64,000 bases of DNA from Falsochrobactrum tianjinense (lineage in GTDB: Bacteria > Pseudomonadota > Alphaproteobacteria > Rhizobiales > Rhizobiaceae). The stretch is taken from positions 688,597-752,596 of the forward strand of contig NZ_JAHRVA010000001.1 of NCBI RefSeq assembly GCF_019100495.1. Direction: 5' to 3'. A program made the translations under genes and the position numbers. How positions within the stretch are numbered: the first letter of the stretch is position 1; every line of letters starts with the position of its first letter. The notes under the pieces are model-generated. The model worked only from the letters and a program-made list of their open reading frames with translations. It made no database searches and was not told the origin of the DNA. Shown one piece after another: positions 54,100-64,000 of this stretch.

Positions 54100-55512
54100 T
54101 TATACCGCCGTGCCGCCGACCGTTACCTGATCCATGCGCAAATGTGGCTGGCCGACGCCGACCGGCACCCATTGCCCGCCTTTGCCGCAATTGCCGCTGC
54201 CGGTATCGAGCTTCATGTCGTTGCCGATCATCGAAATACGCTGCATCGCGTCGGGTCCGTTGCCGATCAGCATCGCGCCCTTGACGGGCGCGCCGATCTT
54301 GCCATCTTCGATCATATAAGCTTCCGTGCAGCCAAAGACGAACTTGCCCGATGTGATGTCCACCTGACCGCCGCCGAACGAAACCGCATAAATGCCCTTC
54401 TTCATCGAGGCGATGATTTCTTCCGGTGTCTTGTCGCCTGAAAGCATATAGGTGTTGGTCATGCGCGGCATCGGCGTATGGGCATAGGATTGGCGACGTC
54501 CATTGCCGGTCGCCTGCATTCCCATCAGTCGCGCGTTCTGCCGGTCCTGCATGTAATTGACCAGCTTGCCGTCATCGATCAGCACGGTGCGATTGGTCGG
54601 TGTGCCTTCATCATCGATAGTCAGCGAGCCGCGCCGCTCGGCAATCGTGCCATCATCGACAACCGTCACGCCTTTGGACGCAACCTGTTGTCCGAGCAGA
54701 CCGGAGAAAGCCGATGTCTTCTTGCGGTTGAAATCGCCCTCAAGCCCATGCCCAACGGCTTCATGCAGCATCACGCCGGGCCAGCCGCTACCGAGCACAA
54801 TGTCAAAAGTGCCTGCTGGAGCAGGGATGGCTTCAAGGTTGACGAGCGCCTGACGAAGTGCCTCGTCGGCCGCGAGCTGCCAGCTTTTGCTGGTGAGGAA
54901 ATCGCCAAAGCCCTTGCGCCCGCCCAGCGTATGCGAGCCTGATTCCTGCCGGTCGCCATGGCCCGCCACGACCGACACGCTCAGCCGTACCATGGGGCGG
55001 ATGTCGCGGACGAAATGCCCGTCGGCACGCAGGATCTCAACGTGCTGCCATGAGGCGGCCAGCGAAACCGAAACCTGCCGTACTTTCGGGTCCTTGGCGC
55101 GCAGATAGGCGTCGATCTGCTGGAGCAGTTGCACCTTGGCGTCGAATGTCGGCGAACCGATGGGGTTCTCATCCGTATAAAGCTGGCGATTGGTGCCTGC
55201 GGGAGCGGTGGAATAGCTGCCGCTATGCCCGCTCAATGTGGCGGAAACCGCATCGGAAGCGCGCTTGAGGGCGCCAACCGAAAGATCGCCTGCATGGGCG
55301 TAGCCGATGGCTTCGTCTACTACGGCGCGTAGGCCAAATCCTCGGTCCTGGTTGAAAGAGCCGGTTTTGAGGCGGCCATTGTCAAAGACGAGCGCCTCTG
55401 CCTCGCGATACTCCATGAACAACTCGCCATCGTCGCTGCCCTGGAGGCTCTGCGCGACAAGGCGCTCAATATCGTCGCGGCTGGCATCGAAACTATCAAT
55501 CAGGCTCTTCAT
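54100..55512 (-). CDS. tldD: Metalloprotease TldD
   Basis: TldD (470 residues) forms a heterodimeric metalloprotease with TldE/PmbA, matures small peptides such as microcins and degrades antitoxins in E. coli. The zinc motif HEAVGHGLEGD starts at residue 250 with HExxxH. The C-terminal region includes GGGQVDITSGKFVFGCTEAY. No pmbA is seen nearby. The ATG at 55512 follows directly after the ialB terminator, and the only visible Shine-Dalgarno (AGGA, 8 bases upstream) lies inside the 3' arm of that hairpin. Confidence 0.96.
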   Translation of the reverse strand: MKSLIDSFDASRDDIERLVAQSLQGSDDGELFMEYREAEALVFDNGRLKTGSFNQDRGFGLRAVVDEAIGYAHAGDLSVGALKRASDAVSATLSGHSGSYSTAPAGTNRQLYTDENPIGSPTFDAKVQLLQQIDAYLRAKDPKVRQVSVSLAASWQHVEILRADGHFVRDIRPMVRLSVSVVAGHGDRQESGSHTLGGRKGFGDFLTSKSWQLAADEALRQALVNLEAIPAPAGTFDIVLGSGWPGVMLHEAVGHGLEGDFNRKKTSAFSGLLGQQVASKGVTVVDDGTIAERRGSLTIDDEGTPTNRTVLIDDGKLVNYMQDRQNARLMGMQATGNGRRQSYAHTPMPRMTNTYMLSGDKTPEEIIASMKKGIYAVSFGGGQVDITSGKFVFGCTEAYMIEDGKIGAPVKGAMLIGNGPDAMQRISMIGNDMKLDTGSGNCGKGGQWVPVGVGQPHLRMDQVTVGGTAV

Positions 55513-55547
55513 AAAAATAATCCTGCGGCATGTGTGTGCCGCAGGAT
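55513..55547 (-). terminator. Terminator of ialB that also holds the tldD ribosome binding site
   Basis: Arms atcctgcggca (55520-55530) and tgccgcaggat (55537-55547) form an 11-bp stem with a 6-base loop, followed on the minus strand by TTATTTTT and then the tldD ATG. The 3' arm contains AGGA, the likely tldD Shine-Dalgarno. Confidence 0.8.
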
Positions 55548-55592
55548 GTAAGCCTTAAACCAGCTGAGAACAACCGGGTGGTCATCCCTAAA

Positions 55593-56201
55593 TCAGGGAA
55601 GAGCGTCGAAGCCTTCACCAAATCCGTTCAAATCCACCGGAATGCCCACGCCCTCTTCGGGGGTCTGGAACACGATGAAGGTTGCTGATTTGCCAGAGCG
55701 GAACGTGTTGAGAAGATCGTCTTCAAGGATTACTTCTGCATAGCAGCCATCTTCAAAGCAGCGCACGAAATAGGCGCGGCCAATATCCTTGCCATCGATA
55801 TTCAGGCCAAGCCCGTTGGGCAGCAAGACGCCGAGCGGTGCCAGAACACGCAGGATGCGCGCCTTGTTGTCGGCGGTCTTGAGAACGACGACCGAAAGCC
55901 CCAGTTCAGGACGCTTGGCAGCCACCACATTCTGGATCAACGCGCATTGTTCGGTCTTGGCGCCCGCTGGCGTGTCGCACAGAATCGACCATGCGCCATG
56001 CTGCGACTTGAGCGTCCCGCTCTGTTGCGGCGTGGAGGAGGATTGCGGCTGCGTCGGCGATTCCTGGGGAGCAGGGAGCTGCGCGGGCGTTTCCTGTGCT
56101 GTGGCCGGCATCGCAACGGCGGCCAGCCCCAGAGCTGCGCCCGTTGCGAGATATGCCAGGCGTTTAAAGGTCGAGCGGCGGGCAGATATGCGCAAAATCA
56201 T
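55593..56201 (-). CDS. Invasion-associated locus B (IalB) family protein
   Basis: The 202-residue secreted protein has a signal peptide (LAYLATGAALGLAAVAMPAT with AxA-like cleavage at ATAQE). A Pro/Gln/Thr-rich linker (residues about 35-65) leads to an IalB domain with WSILCDTPAGAKTEQCALIQ and YFVRCFEDGCYAEVIL, which carry four cysteines likely to form disulfides. Bartonella IalB promotes erythrocyte invasion; homologues are common in non-pathogenic Rhizobiales, so virulence should not be assumed. The ATG at 56201 gives a normal signal. It is closed by the terminator that also precedes tldD. Confidence 0.9.
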   Translation of the reverse strand: MILRISARRSTFKRLAYLATGAALGLAAVAMPATAQETPAQLPAPQESPTQPQSSSTPQQSGTLKSQHGAWSILCDTPAGAKTEQCALIQNVVAAKRPELGLSVVVLKTADNKARILRVLAPLGVLLPNGLGLNIDGKDIGRAYFVRCFEDGCYAEVILEDDLLNTFRSGKSATFIVFQTPEEGVGIPVDLNGFGEGFDALP

Positions 56202-56590
56202 GAAATCTCCAGATCGAATCACCGGGACGTTAACGCGCAAAGCAGGTGGTGAAAAGCGCTTGTCGCTTCCATCTCACCCTCGCGAGAGCAATACCGTCCG
56301 TTACAGACATTGTCACGCGGCACATTAAAGGAAACGTCCTGCGCAATCATGGCTTCATTATGGGTTTCCCCGGTTTTCCAAGTTTTTTCCAAGTTTTTAT
56401 GACCAAGCCTGCCAGTTGCGAAAGCGATGGATGCGGGCCTCTGACGCAGCCGCGCGCGCAAAAATGCCGCACAGGAACATATTCGCCTTCCTTGCGGTGT
56501 GCGCTAAGGTGTGGTTGAACGCGGACGGGGGATGCGGCCGTCTTTACGTCCGGCGTCCAGCCTGAAAAGGCGAAAAGGGAGAGAGTTCTG
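56202..56590. other. Divergent ialB/coxB intergenic region
   Basis: This gap of 389 bases separates reverse ialB from forward coxB. It contains an almost exact duplication, ttttccaag at 56374-56382 and 56386-56394, flanked by T runs, and a GGGAGAG ribosome binding site just before coxB. I found no reading frame with good coding signals, no tRNA and no well-scoring promoter. Both promoters must lie here. Confidence 0.5.
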
Positions 56591-57475
56591 GTGGATAAGA
56601 TTTTTGCCACAACGAAGAGCGCCGTCGCGGGTGCTCTTGGATTGCTGTGGACGGGCGGGGTCGCTCTGGCGGATCAGCCGCGTCCATGGGAGATAAGATT
56701 TCAGGATGCTGCCACGGGTATCGCCGAGCAGATCCACTGGTTTGAGCGTTATACGCTCTGGTTCCTTGTTCCGATTACATTGCTGGTTCTGGCTCTGATT
56801 CTCTGGTGCGTCATCAAGTTTCGCGCTGGCGTTAATCCTCAGCCATCGAAGACCAGCCATAATACGGCTATTGAGGTGATCTGGACGGTCGGTCCGGTTA
56901 TCGTTTTGCTGTTTCTGGCGGTGCCGTCGTTCCAGCTTCTGACCGCGCAATATTCGCCGGAAGATCCGACGCTGACGGTCAAGGCGACCGGCTATCAGTG
57001 GTATTGGGGATATGAATATCAGACCGAAACCCCGGTCAGTTTCGACGCCCTGATCCTCAAGGACGATGAACGCGCCGAAGCAGGCAAGGAAGACCGCGCT
57101 CGTTATCCGCGCCTTCTGGCGGTCGACAATGAAGTCGTGGTTCCTGTAGGCGAGACGGTTCGTCTTCTTGTGACGGCTGGCGACGTGATCCATTCCTGGA
57201 CCATTCCCGCTTTCGGCGTGAAGATGGACGCCGTTCCCGGACGCATCAACGAAGCCTGGTTCAAGGCCGACAAGGAAGGCCTCTATTACGGCCAGTGTTC
57301 GGAGCTTTGCGGCAAGGATCACGGCTTCATGCCGATTGCCGTGCGCGTGGTCTCGAAAGAGCGTTACGAGACGTGGCTGGCTGCGGCAGCATCGGATGTT
57401 CCAGGAGCCAACAAGGCGCTTCAGGCCGCCATCGAAGGCGATGCAAACGAAAAAGTGGCTGCGGCGGGCCTCTGA
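56591..57475 (+). CDS. coxB: Cytochrome c oxidase subunit II
   Basis: CoxB (294 residues) of the aa3-type oxidase accepts electrons from cytochrome c at its CuA centre. A signal/leader segment (AVAGALGLLWTGGVALA) is followed by two membrane helices (YTLWFLVPITLLVLALILW and VIWTVGPVIVLLFLAVPSFQ). The periplasmic cupredoxin domain carries VTAGDVIHSWTIPAFG and the CuA motif CSELCGKDHGFMP. Start is GTG at 56591. It begins the cox cluster, with ctaD 140 bases downstream. Confidence 0.96.
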   Translation: MDKIFATTKSAVAGALGLLWTGGVALADQPRPWEIRFQDAATGIAEQIHWFERYTLWFLVPITLLVLALILWCVIKFRAGVNPQPSKTSHNTAIEVIWTVGPVIVLLFLAVPSFQLLTAQYSPEDPTLTVKATGYQWYWGYEYQTETPVSFDALILKDDERAEAGKEDRARYPRLLAVDNEVVVPVGETVRLLVTAGDVIHSWTIPAFGVKMDAVPGRINEAWFKADKEGLYYGQCSELCGKDHGFMPIAVRVVSKERYETWLAAAASDVPGANKALQAAIEGDANEKVAAAGL

Positions 57476-57504
57476 AATCCCGCCAGAGCGTCGCGTGTCC
57501 ATGA

Positions 57505-59408
<1,904 letters not shown>

Positions 59409-59522
59409 CGCGGTACTTTTCGGGGCGACGAGTGCTTCCGGGAGGTATGATCGTGATGGGTGTCCGTTTGCATCTTTGCAGGATGCGGCGATGACCCGGT
59501 GAGTTCGAGGTTGTTGAAGTTA

Positions 59523-60470
59523 ATGTCTCTGGTGGAAAAAAATACGGCTTCCGATAATGCATTCGCCCTATCCGAGGCGACTGCGCGGGATTACCTTACT
59601 CTTTTGAAACCGCGCGTAATGTCGCTGGTGGTGTTCACGGGGCTTGTCGGTCTAGTGCTGGCACCCGGACACATCAATCCGGTTCTTGCCGTGATCAGCA
59701 TTCTTTGCATCGCAATCGGCGCCGGGGCCTCGGGTGCGCTCAATATGTGGTATGACGCGGACATCGACGCGATAATGAAGCGCACGCGCAACCGTCCCAT
59801 TCCCGCTGGCGTGATCGAACCCGGCCAGGTGCTGGCCTTCGGTCTCACATTGTCGGTCTTTTCGGTCATCACACTTGGCCTGATGGTTAACTGGCTTTCG
59901 GCAGCTTTGCTGGCCTTCACCATCTTTTTCTATGCTGTGGTCTATTCGATGTGGCTCAAGCGTTCGACGCCGCAGAATATCGTGATCGGCGGGGCGGCGG
60001 GAGCTTTTCCGCCAATGATCGGCTGGGCCGCAGCCACCGGCGAGATCACCTGGGACAGCACGGTCCTGTTCCTGATCATCTTCCTCTGGACGCCGCCGCA
60101 TTTCTGGGCCTTGTCGTTGTTTTCTGCCAATGATTACGAAGCCGCGCGCATTCCTATGATGCCCAATGTGAAGGGCGAGCTTTCGACCCGCCGCCAGGCG
60201 ATGTTTTATTCGCTTCTGATGGCACCGGTCGGCGTGCTGCCATGGGTGATGGGTTTTGCCGGGCCTGTTTACGGTACCGTTTCGGTTCTGCTTGGTCTGG
60301 CTTTCATCTATTATGCGTGGCGTCTTCTGATGGCGCAATCGCAGCCGCAAATGCTGACTGCGGCCCGCAAGCTGTTCCGCTTTTCGCTGATCTATTTGTC
60401 AGGCATCTTCGCGATGCTGCTGCTGGAGGCCGTGACGCTGAATATTTTGACCGCCAGCGGGCTGCTGTGA
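59523..60470 (+). CDS. ctaB: Protoheme IX farnesyltransferase (heme o synthase)
   Basis: CtaB (315 residues from ATG 59523) attaches a farnesyl group to heme b, giving heme o for the oxidase. The UbiA-superfamily Asp-rich motif is [20 protein letters not shown]. Nine hydrophobic helices and the segment [17 protein letters not shown] follow. The frame is open to a GTG at 59460, giving 21 extra residues, but [17 protein letters not shown] is the likely N terminus. A strong GGGAGG lies well upstream at 59440-59445 and may serve a short upstream frame instead. The next gene overlaps or abuts the stop. Confidence 0.95.
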   Translation: MSLVEKNTASDNAFALSEATARDYLTLLKPRVMSLVVFTGLVGLVLAPGHINPVLAVISILCIAIGAGASGALNMWYDADIDAIMKRTRNRPIPAGVIEPGQVLAFGLTLSVFSVITLGLMVNWLSAALLAFTIFFYAVVYSMWLKRSTPQNIVIGGAAGAFPPMIGWAAATGEITWDSTVLFLIIFLWTPPHFWALSLFSANDYEAARIPMMPNVKGELSTRRQAMFYSLLMAPVGVLPWVMGFAGPVYGTVSVLLGLAFIYYAWRLLMAQSQPQMLTAARKLFRFSLIYLSGIFAMLLLEAVTLNILTASGLL

Positions 60471-60538
60471 AGACCGTGGCAATGGAGACTGTTTTGAAGG
60501 ACAAGCCAGAGCAAGAATCGGCAAAGGAGGGACTGGAT

Positions 60539-60682
60539 ATGATCGTTCCGACCGAGTCGCAGAAAAAAGCGCAGCGCAACCGCTCGTTCGGGCTTGCCAT
60601 CGCGCTCGTGCTGTTCGTGCTGCTTGTCTATGTCGGGACGCTGGCCAAGATGGGTGCGAACGTGTTCATACGGCCAATGTAG
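60539..60682 (+). CDS. Small CoxF-like cytochrome oxidase assembly protein
   Basis: The 47-residue protein has one membrane helix ([20 protein letters not shown]) after a basic start (SQKKAQRNR) and ends NVFIRPM, the usual look of the tiny CoxF proteins found between ctaB and ctaG in alphaproteobacteria. The ATG at 60539 is chosen because AAAGGAGG (60523-60530) stands 8 bases before it. A GTG at 60467 overlapping the ctaB stop, or an ATG at 60482, would add up to 24 hydrophilic residues; these are possible but lack a comparable ribosome binding site. Confidence 0.8.
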   Translation: MIVPTESQKKAQRNRSFGLAIALVLFVLLVYVGTLAKMGANVFIRPM

Positions 60683-60707
60683 GCGTTGGGTCTTTCGGGA
60701 GGAGAAA

Positions 60708-61319
60708 ATGGCGGAACGGCAGGAAAATAGCGGAAAGCGCGACAAGCAGCGCTCAAACACGACAATTGCCGTGGCTTGTCTCGCTTTCTTTGTATGCATG
60801 GTCGGCGCGGCCTACGCTTCTGTGCCACTCTATCGCATTTTCTGTCAGGTGACCGGCTATGGCGGTACCACGCAGCGCGTGGAGCAGTATTCCGACACTA
60901 TTCTCGACAAGACCATCAAGGTGCGTTTCGACGCCAATACCGCGAATGGCCTGCCATGGGATTTCAAGCCGGTGCAGCGCGAGGTGACGGTGCGCATTGG
61001 CGAAACCACCATGATCAAATATGAAGCGCGAAATATGTTCAGCGGCCCCACCTACGGGCGTGCGAGCTTCAATGTCGCGCCGGGCCGGGCCGGAGCCTAT
61101 TTCAACAAGGTTGAATGCTTCTGCTTCACCGACACGACGCTGCAACCCGGCGAAGACATGGAAATGCCGGTTGTTTTCTTCGTCGATCCGGAATTCGTCA
61201 ACGATCCGGACCTCAAGGATGTGAAGACGATCACGCTCTCATATACTTTCTTCCCGATTGAAAATCCGGGACCGGTCGCCGATGCGAAGGGCGCGGCTTC
61301 ATCCGGTAACGGGAGCTGA
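60708..61319 (+). CDS. ctaG: Cytochrome c oxidase assembly protein CtaG/Cox11
   Basis: CtaG (203 residues) delivers copper to the CuB site of subunit I. One N-terminal membrane helix ([20 protein letters not shown]) is followed by a periplasmic immunoglobulin-like domain with the copper-binding CFCF motif in [19 protein letters not shown] further conserved cysteine is seen in [13 protein letters not shown]. The ATG at 60708 has a GGGAGGAG ribosome binding site. It lies 25 bases after the CoxF-like gene. Confidence 0.96.
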   Translation: MAERQENSGKRDKQRSNTTIAVACLAFFVCMVGAAYASVPLYRIFCQVTGYGGTTQRVEQYSDTILDKTIKVRFDANTANGLPWDFKPVQREVTVRIGETTMIKYEARNMFSGPTYGRASFNVAPGRAGAYFNKVECFCFTDTTLQPGEDMEMPVVFFVDPEFVNDPDLKDVKTITLSYTFFPIENPGPVADAKGAASSGNGS

Positions 61320-61571
61320 GCACGGGAATTGCAGGGTGCGGCGATAATGCCGCAAAGACAAACGAATAAACCGGTTTTATGGTGAGAGCCGGTTTCGAAT
61401 TGAAGACATATAGCAGTATCCGGAAAGGTTTCGGATAACAGATACGGGCGATATCCGACAGTAAAAATATCGGCCCTTGCAGCGAATGAGAAACTTGCCT
61501 GATCCCCCTTTCGGGGTTTATGCAGGAAGACACCTGAGAGGAATCCCCTGAGGGGATACATGGGGAGAGAC
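61320..61571 (+). other. Structured ctaG-ctaE spacer with five small stem-loops
   Basis: This 252-base gap holds five successive dyads: tgcggc/gccgca (61337-61354), aaaccgg/ccggttt (61368-61395), tatccg/cggata (61417-61437), cccc/gggg (61504-61516) and atcccc-tga-ggggat (61543-61557). The last sits 14 bases before the ctaE start. No reading frame or terminator T run is evident. It is probably an mRNA processing or translation-control segment; the role is unknown. Confidence 0.5.
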
Positions 61572-62447
61572 ATGGCGGACGTTCATCAAAAGAATCACGA
61601 TTATCATATTATCGATCCCAGTCCCTGGCCGTTCATTGGTTCGATAGGCGCATTCTTGCTCGCCATTGGTGGCATTTCATGGATGCGTTACAATAGTTCC
61701 GGCGAGCTGGTTTTTTTCGGCGTCAATATTGTAACGCCATGGATTTTCTTCATCGGCGTCGCAGTTGTTCTCTACTGCATGTATGCTTGGTGGTCCGATA
61801 CGATCAAGGAAGGCCATGAAGGCCATCATACGCGCGTGGTGTCGCTGCATCTACGCTATGGCATGATTATGTTCATCGTGTCTGAAGTCATGTTCTTCGC
61901 GGCATGGTTCTGGGCGTTCTTCGATGCGAGCCTGTTTCCTAACGAAGTGCATCAGGTGGCGCGTGCCGAATTCACCGGCGGTCAGTGGCCTCCAAAAGGC
62001 ATCGAAGTTCTCGACCCGATGCATCTGCCGCTCTATAACACCGTAATTCTGCTTCTGTCGGGCACCACCTTGACCTGGGCGCACCATGCATTGCTGCATA
62101 ATGACCGCAAGGGCATGATCTCCGGTCTGGCAATAACCGTCGCGCTTGGTATGCTGTTCTCTTTCGTGCAGGCCTATGAATATGTGTACGCACCGTTTGC
62201 GTTCAAGGATTCGATCTACGGTGCGACCTTCTTCATGGCGACCGGCTTCCATGGCTTCCATGTGATCATCGGCACGATCTTCCTGGCGGTCTGCCTGATT
62301 CGGGCAATCGGAGGCGATTTCACTCCGAAGCAGCACTTCGGCTTCGAAGCGGCAGCATGGTACTGGCATTTCGTCGACGTGGTCTGGCTGTTCCTCTTTT
62401 TCGCCATCTATGTCTGGGGTGGCTGGGGTGCGCCAATGCACGGCTGA
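61572..62447 (+). CDS. ctaE: Cytochrome c oxidase subunit III
   Basis: Subunit III (291 residues) is the third core subunit of the aa3 oxidase, with seven membrane helices. Family markers are VHQKNHDYHIIDPSPWPFIG at the N terminus, FFAAWFWAFFDASLFPNE, WPPKGIEVLDPMHLPLYNT and AWYWHFVDVVWLFLF at the end. The start at 61572 is preferred over the ATG at 61560 because GGGGAGAG lies between them. A strong terminator follows at 62472-62507. Confidence 0.96.
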   Translation: MADVHQKNHDYHIIDPSPWPFIGSIGAFLLAIGGISWMRYNSSGELVFFGVNIVTPWIFFIGVAVVLYCMYAWWSDTIKEGHEGHHTRVVSLHLRYGMIMFIVSEVMFFAAWFWAFFDASLFPNEVHQVARAEFTGGQWPPKGIEVLDPMHLPLYNTVILLLSGTTLTWAHHALLHNDRKGMISGLAITVALGMLFSFVQAYEYVYAPFAFKDSIYGATFFMATGFHGFHVIIGTIFLAVCLIRAIGGDFTPKQHFGFEAAAWYWHFVDVVWLFLFFAIYVWGGWGAPMHG

Positions 62448-62471
62448 TCCAGCGCCAAACCTGTATTCTGA

Positions 62472-62507
62472 GGGCGGCCCTGGCGACATGGCCGCCTTTT
62501 ATTTTTA
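62472..62507 (+). terminator. Terminator after ctaE
   Basis: Arms ggcggcc (62473-62479) and ggccgcc (62490-62496) pair across a 10-base loop and are followed by ttttattttt. It sits 25 bases after the ctaE stop and before the DUF983 gene. Confidence 0.88.
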
Positions 62508-62527
62508 AGACTCTGGGAGAGCACGCA

Positions 62528-62923
62528 ATGTCGGATGACAATTCATACTCGCCGGTCGATCCGATCAGGAGCGGGCTTGTCGGGCATTGCCCGCACTGCG
62601 GCGAGGGACATCTCTTCAACGGATTCCTGACCGTGGCCCCGCGTTGCAATGTATGCGGTCTGGATTATGGTTTTGCCGATTCAGGCGATGGCCCGGCAGC
62701 TTTTGTGATCCTCATCATCGGCTTTATCGTGGTCGGCTCGGCGCTATGGATGGAAGTCAATTTCGGACCGCCGCTCTGGGTCCATTTCATCCTGTGGGTA
62801 CCGCTGGCGATTATTCTCAGCCTGATCGCGATGCGTTGCATCAAGGGCGTTCTGATCAATATGCAATATCGCCACAAGGCGGCCCAGGGGCGTCTGGACC
62901 AGCATCCGGATAACGACAAATGA
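62528..62923 (+). CDS. DUF983 zinc-ribbon membrane protein
   Basis: The 131-residue protein has an N-terminal zinc-ribbon pattern of two CxxC pairs (CPHCGEGHLF and CNVCGLDYGF) and two membrane helices (FVILIIGFIVVGSALWME and FILWVPLAIILSLIAMRC). DUF983 proteins lie beside cytochrome oxidase genes in alphaproteobacteria and may help in oxidase assembly, but this is inferred from context. The ATG at 62528 follows GGGAGAG. The stop overlaps surf1 by 4 bases (ATGA at 62920). Confidence 0.9.
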   Translation: MSDDNSYSPVDPIRSGLVGHCPHCGEGHLFNGFLTVAPRCNVCGLDYGFADSGDGPAAFVILIIGFIVVGSALWMEVNFGPPLWVHFILWVPLAIILSLIAMRCIKGVLINMQYRHKAAQGRLDQHPDNDK

Positions 62924-63666
62924 TCCAGACACAAAACCCACGCCGGTTCCCGTGGGGCGTATTGATCGCATCGGCAGTCGTGCTGGCCATATTGCTGGTG
63001 CTCGGCACCTGGCAGGTGCAGCGGCTGTTGTGGAAGGAAACGCTGATCGCCTCGACGCAGCAGCGCATCCACGAACAGCCATTGCCGCTCGACGCGATGG
63101 AAAAGGCCTACCGGGAAGACGGAACCGTCGAATATCGCCCGATAACGGTTTCCGGTACTTTCATGCATCCGGGCGAGCGCCATTTTCTGGCGACCCATGC
63201 GGGCGAGGCGGGTTTTTATGTCTATACGCCGCTGCTGCTCGAAGACGGGCGCTTCGTGCTCGTCAATCGCGGCTTCGTCCCCTATGACAAAAAAGACCCC
63301 GAAACCCGCCTTGACGGACAGCTGGACGGCCCAGTGAGCATAACTGGTCTTGCGCGCGATCCCTTGAAGCAAAAACCCTCCTCGCTCATTCCCGACAATG
63401 ATCTTGCGAAGAATGTTTTCTACTGGAAGGACTGGGCGGCGATGGCCGAAAGCGCCGGTCTGCCCGCGCTTGATGAAACCGTGCCTTTTTTCATCGATGC
63501 GGATGATAAGCCCAATCCGGGCGGATTGCCCAAGGGCGGTGTGACGATTATCGATTTTCCGAACAATCATCTGCAATATGCAGTGACGTGGTATGGCCTC
63601 GCTCTGGCGCTCATAGGGGTTGTCGGGACGTGGCTGTGGCGCCATCGGAGGTTGGTAAGGGGTTGA
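62920..63666 (+). CDS. SURF1 family cytochrome oxidase assembly protein
   Basis: Surf1 (248 residues) assists heme a insertion into subunit I. Two membrane helices bracket a periplasmic domain: VLIASAVVLAILLVLGTWQV near residue 10-30 and YAVTWYGLALALIGVVGTWL near the end. Between them are YRPITVSGTFMHPGERHF and RFVLVNRGFVPYDKKDPE. It overlaps the DUF983 gene and is the last gene of the cox cluster. Confidence 0.94.
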   Translation: MIQTQNPRRFPWGVLIASAVVLAILLVLGTWQVQRLLWKETLIASTQQRIHEQPLPLDAMEKAYREDGTVEYRPITVSGTFMHPGERHFLATHAGEAGFYVYTPLLLEDGRFVLVNRGFVPYDKKDPETRLDGQLDGPVSITGLARDPLKQKPSSLIPDNDLAKNVFYWKDWAAMAESAGLPALDETVPFFIDADDKPNPGGLPKGGVTIIDFPNNHLQYAVTWYGLALALIGVVGTWLWRHRRLVRG

Positions 63667-63670
63667 CAAT

Positions 63671-63685
63671 GGCCGCTTTGCGGCC
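63671..63685 (+). other. Small GC hairpin between surf1 and ispH
   Basis: Arms ggccgc (63671-63676) and gcggcc (63680-63685) have a 3-base loop. The bases after it are not T-rich, so termination would be weak. Confidence 0.35.
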
Positions 63686-63746
63686 CAACTCCGGGATTGG
63701 AATTTTTGCGTGCTTCAAGCTGCACTAAACCCTGTGAGAACACTTT

Positions 63747-64000
63747 ATGTCTGACCAACGCCCCCCTCTGGAAATACGCCTTTGCGGCCCGCGCGGCTTT
63801 TGCGCAGGTGTTGACCGGGCTATCCAGATTGTCGTGCTGGCACTGAAGAAATATGGCGCTCCGGTCTATGTGCGCCACGAGATCGTGCATAATCGCTATG
63901 TGGTCGAGGGGCTGCAATCACGGGGCGCGATTTTCGTCGAGGAACTCGATGAGATCCCAGCGGAGCATCGCGGCCAACCGGTGGTCTTTTCCGCCCATGG
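63747..64000 (+). CDS. ispH: 4-hydroxy-3-methylbut-2-enyl diphosphate reductase, 5' part
   Basis: IspH (LytB) is an iron-sulfur reductase that makes IPP and DMAPP in the last step of the MEP pathway. The first 84 codons are visible: [20 protein letters not shown] with the first cluster-binding cysteine in [13 protein letters not shown], then [15 protein letters not shown] with the conserved substrate histidine. The reading frame runs off the window at 64000. It pairs with dxs at 23 kb, the first step of the same pathway. Confidence 0.95.
   Translation, partial: MSDQRPPLEIRLCGPRGFCAGVDRAIQIVVLALKKYGAPVYVRHEIVHNRYVVEGLQSRGAIFVEELDEIPAEHRGQPVVFSAH

Noticed and set aside
56347-56610. 87-codon minus-strand frame in the ialB/coxB gap
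   Set aside because: It overlaps the coxB start and leader, lacks a ribosome binding site and has no recognisable feature.

Overview
The window reads as a stretch of the main chromosome of an alphaproteobacterium of the Brucellaceae, most probably Brucella (including former Ochrobactrum). The basis is gene content and order, not a database search: a RibB fused to a degenerate RibA-like domain, an IalB-type invasion protein, DUF1344 and DUF6101 proteins, the rpsF-rpsR-DUF2232-rplI order, a complete aa3 cytochrome c oxidase cluster, and an interspersed palindromic repeat of a kind common in Rhizobiales. Nearly all of it is dense core genome. I see no prophage, insertion sequence, CRISPR array, rRNA or tRNA gene.

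Layout. 1-4.1 kb: 3' part of glyS, the Sua5-type tRNA t6A enzyme and a GlcD-like FAD dehydrogenase. 4.4-10.3 kb: a DUF6101 protein, a reverse-strand acyl-CoA dehydrogenase/enoyl-CoA isomerase pair with a LiuR-like upstream site, a membrane GGDEF protein and purD. 10.4-19.3 kb: ubiA, pdxH, a lipoprotein, a CbpA-like co-chaperone, fabI, a histidine phosphatase, a RES/Xre toxin-antitoxin pair next to a repeat, DUF1344, aroC and ribBX. 19.3-27.2 kb: an HDAC-like deacetylase, xseB, a group of DedA, GlsB, YidB-like and pirin genes, then dxs-tlyA-rlmD-like.

27.2-35.1 kb: a LOG-family enzyme, an MliC-like lysozyme inhibitor, a LysM protein, an arsR-atm1 module with a perfect palindromic operator, one AT-richer orphan gene with a His-Gly...Cys (clan CD protease-like) signature, psd-pssA and a small P-loop ATPase. 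35.3-46.7 kb, mostly reverse strand: an SDR, purF, cvpA, radA, azlCD (forward), dnaB, cfa, rplI, DUF2232, rpsR and rpsF. 47.0-53.7 kb: the type II fatty-acid cluster fabD-fabG-acpP-fabF, then mltG, yicC and gmk. 53.7-64 kb: an NTF2-like protein, tldD, ialB, the oxidase cluster coxB-ctaD-ctaB-coxF-ctaG-ctaE-DUF983-surf1, and the start of ispH.

How it fits together. Envelope and lipid building dominates (FabI, FabD/G/F, AcpP, Psd, PssA, Cfa, MltG, LysM protein, MliC), with respiration (CoxB, CtaD, CtaE and the assembly factors CtaB, CtaG, CoxF, Surf1), purine synthesis (PurD, PurF, Gmk) and isoprenoid/quinone supply (Dxs, IspH, UbiA). The accessory signals worth attention are the RES/Xre pair at 15.4-16.6 kb, the ArsR-Atm1 module at 29.7-32.0 kb, and above all the orphan His/Cys protein at 32.1-32.8 kb, whose ribosome binding site lies in a predicted stem-loop. 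Several very small reading frames and structured leaders in the acpP and cox regions are also recorded.
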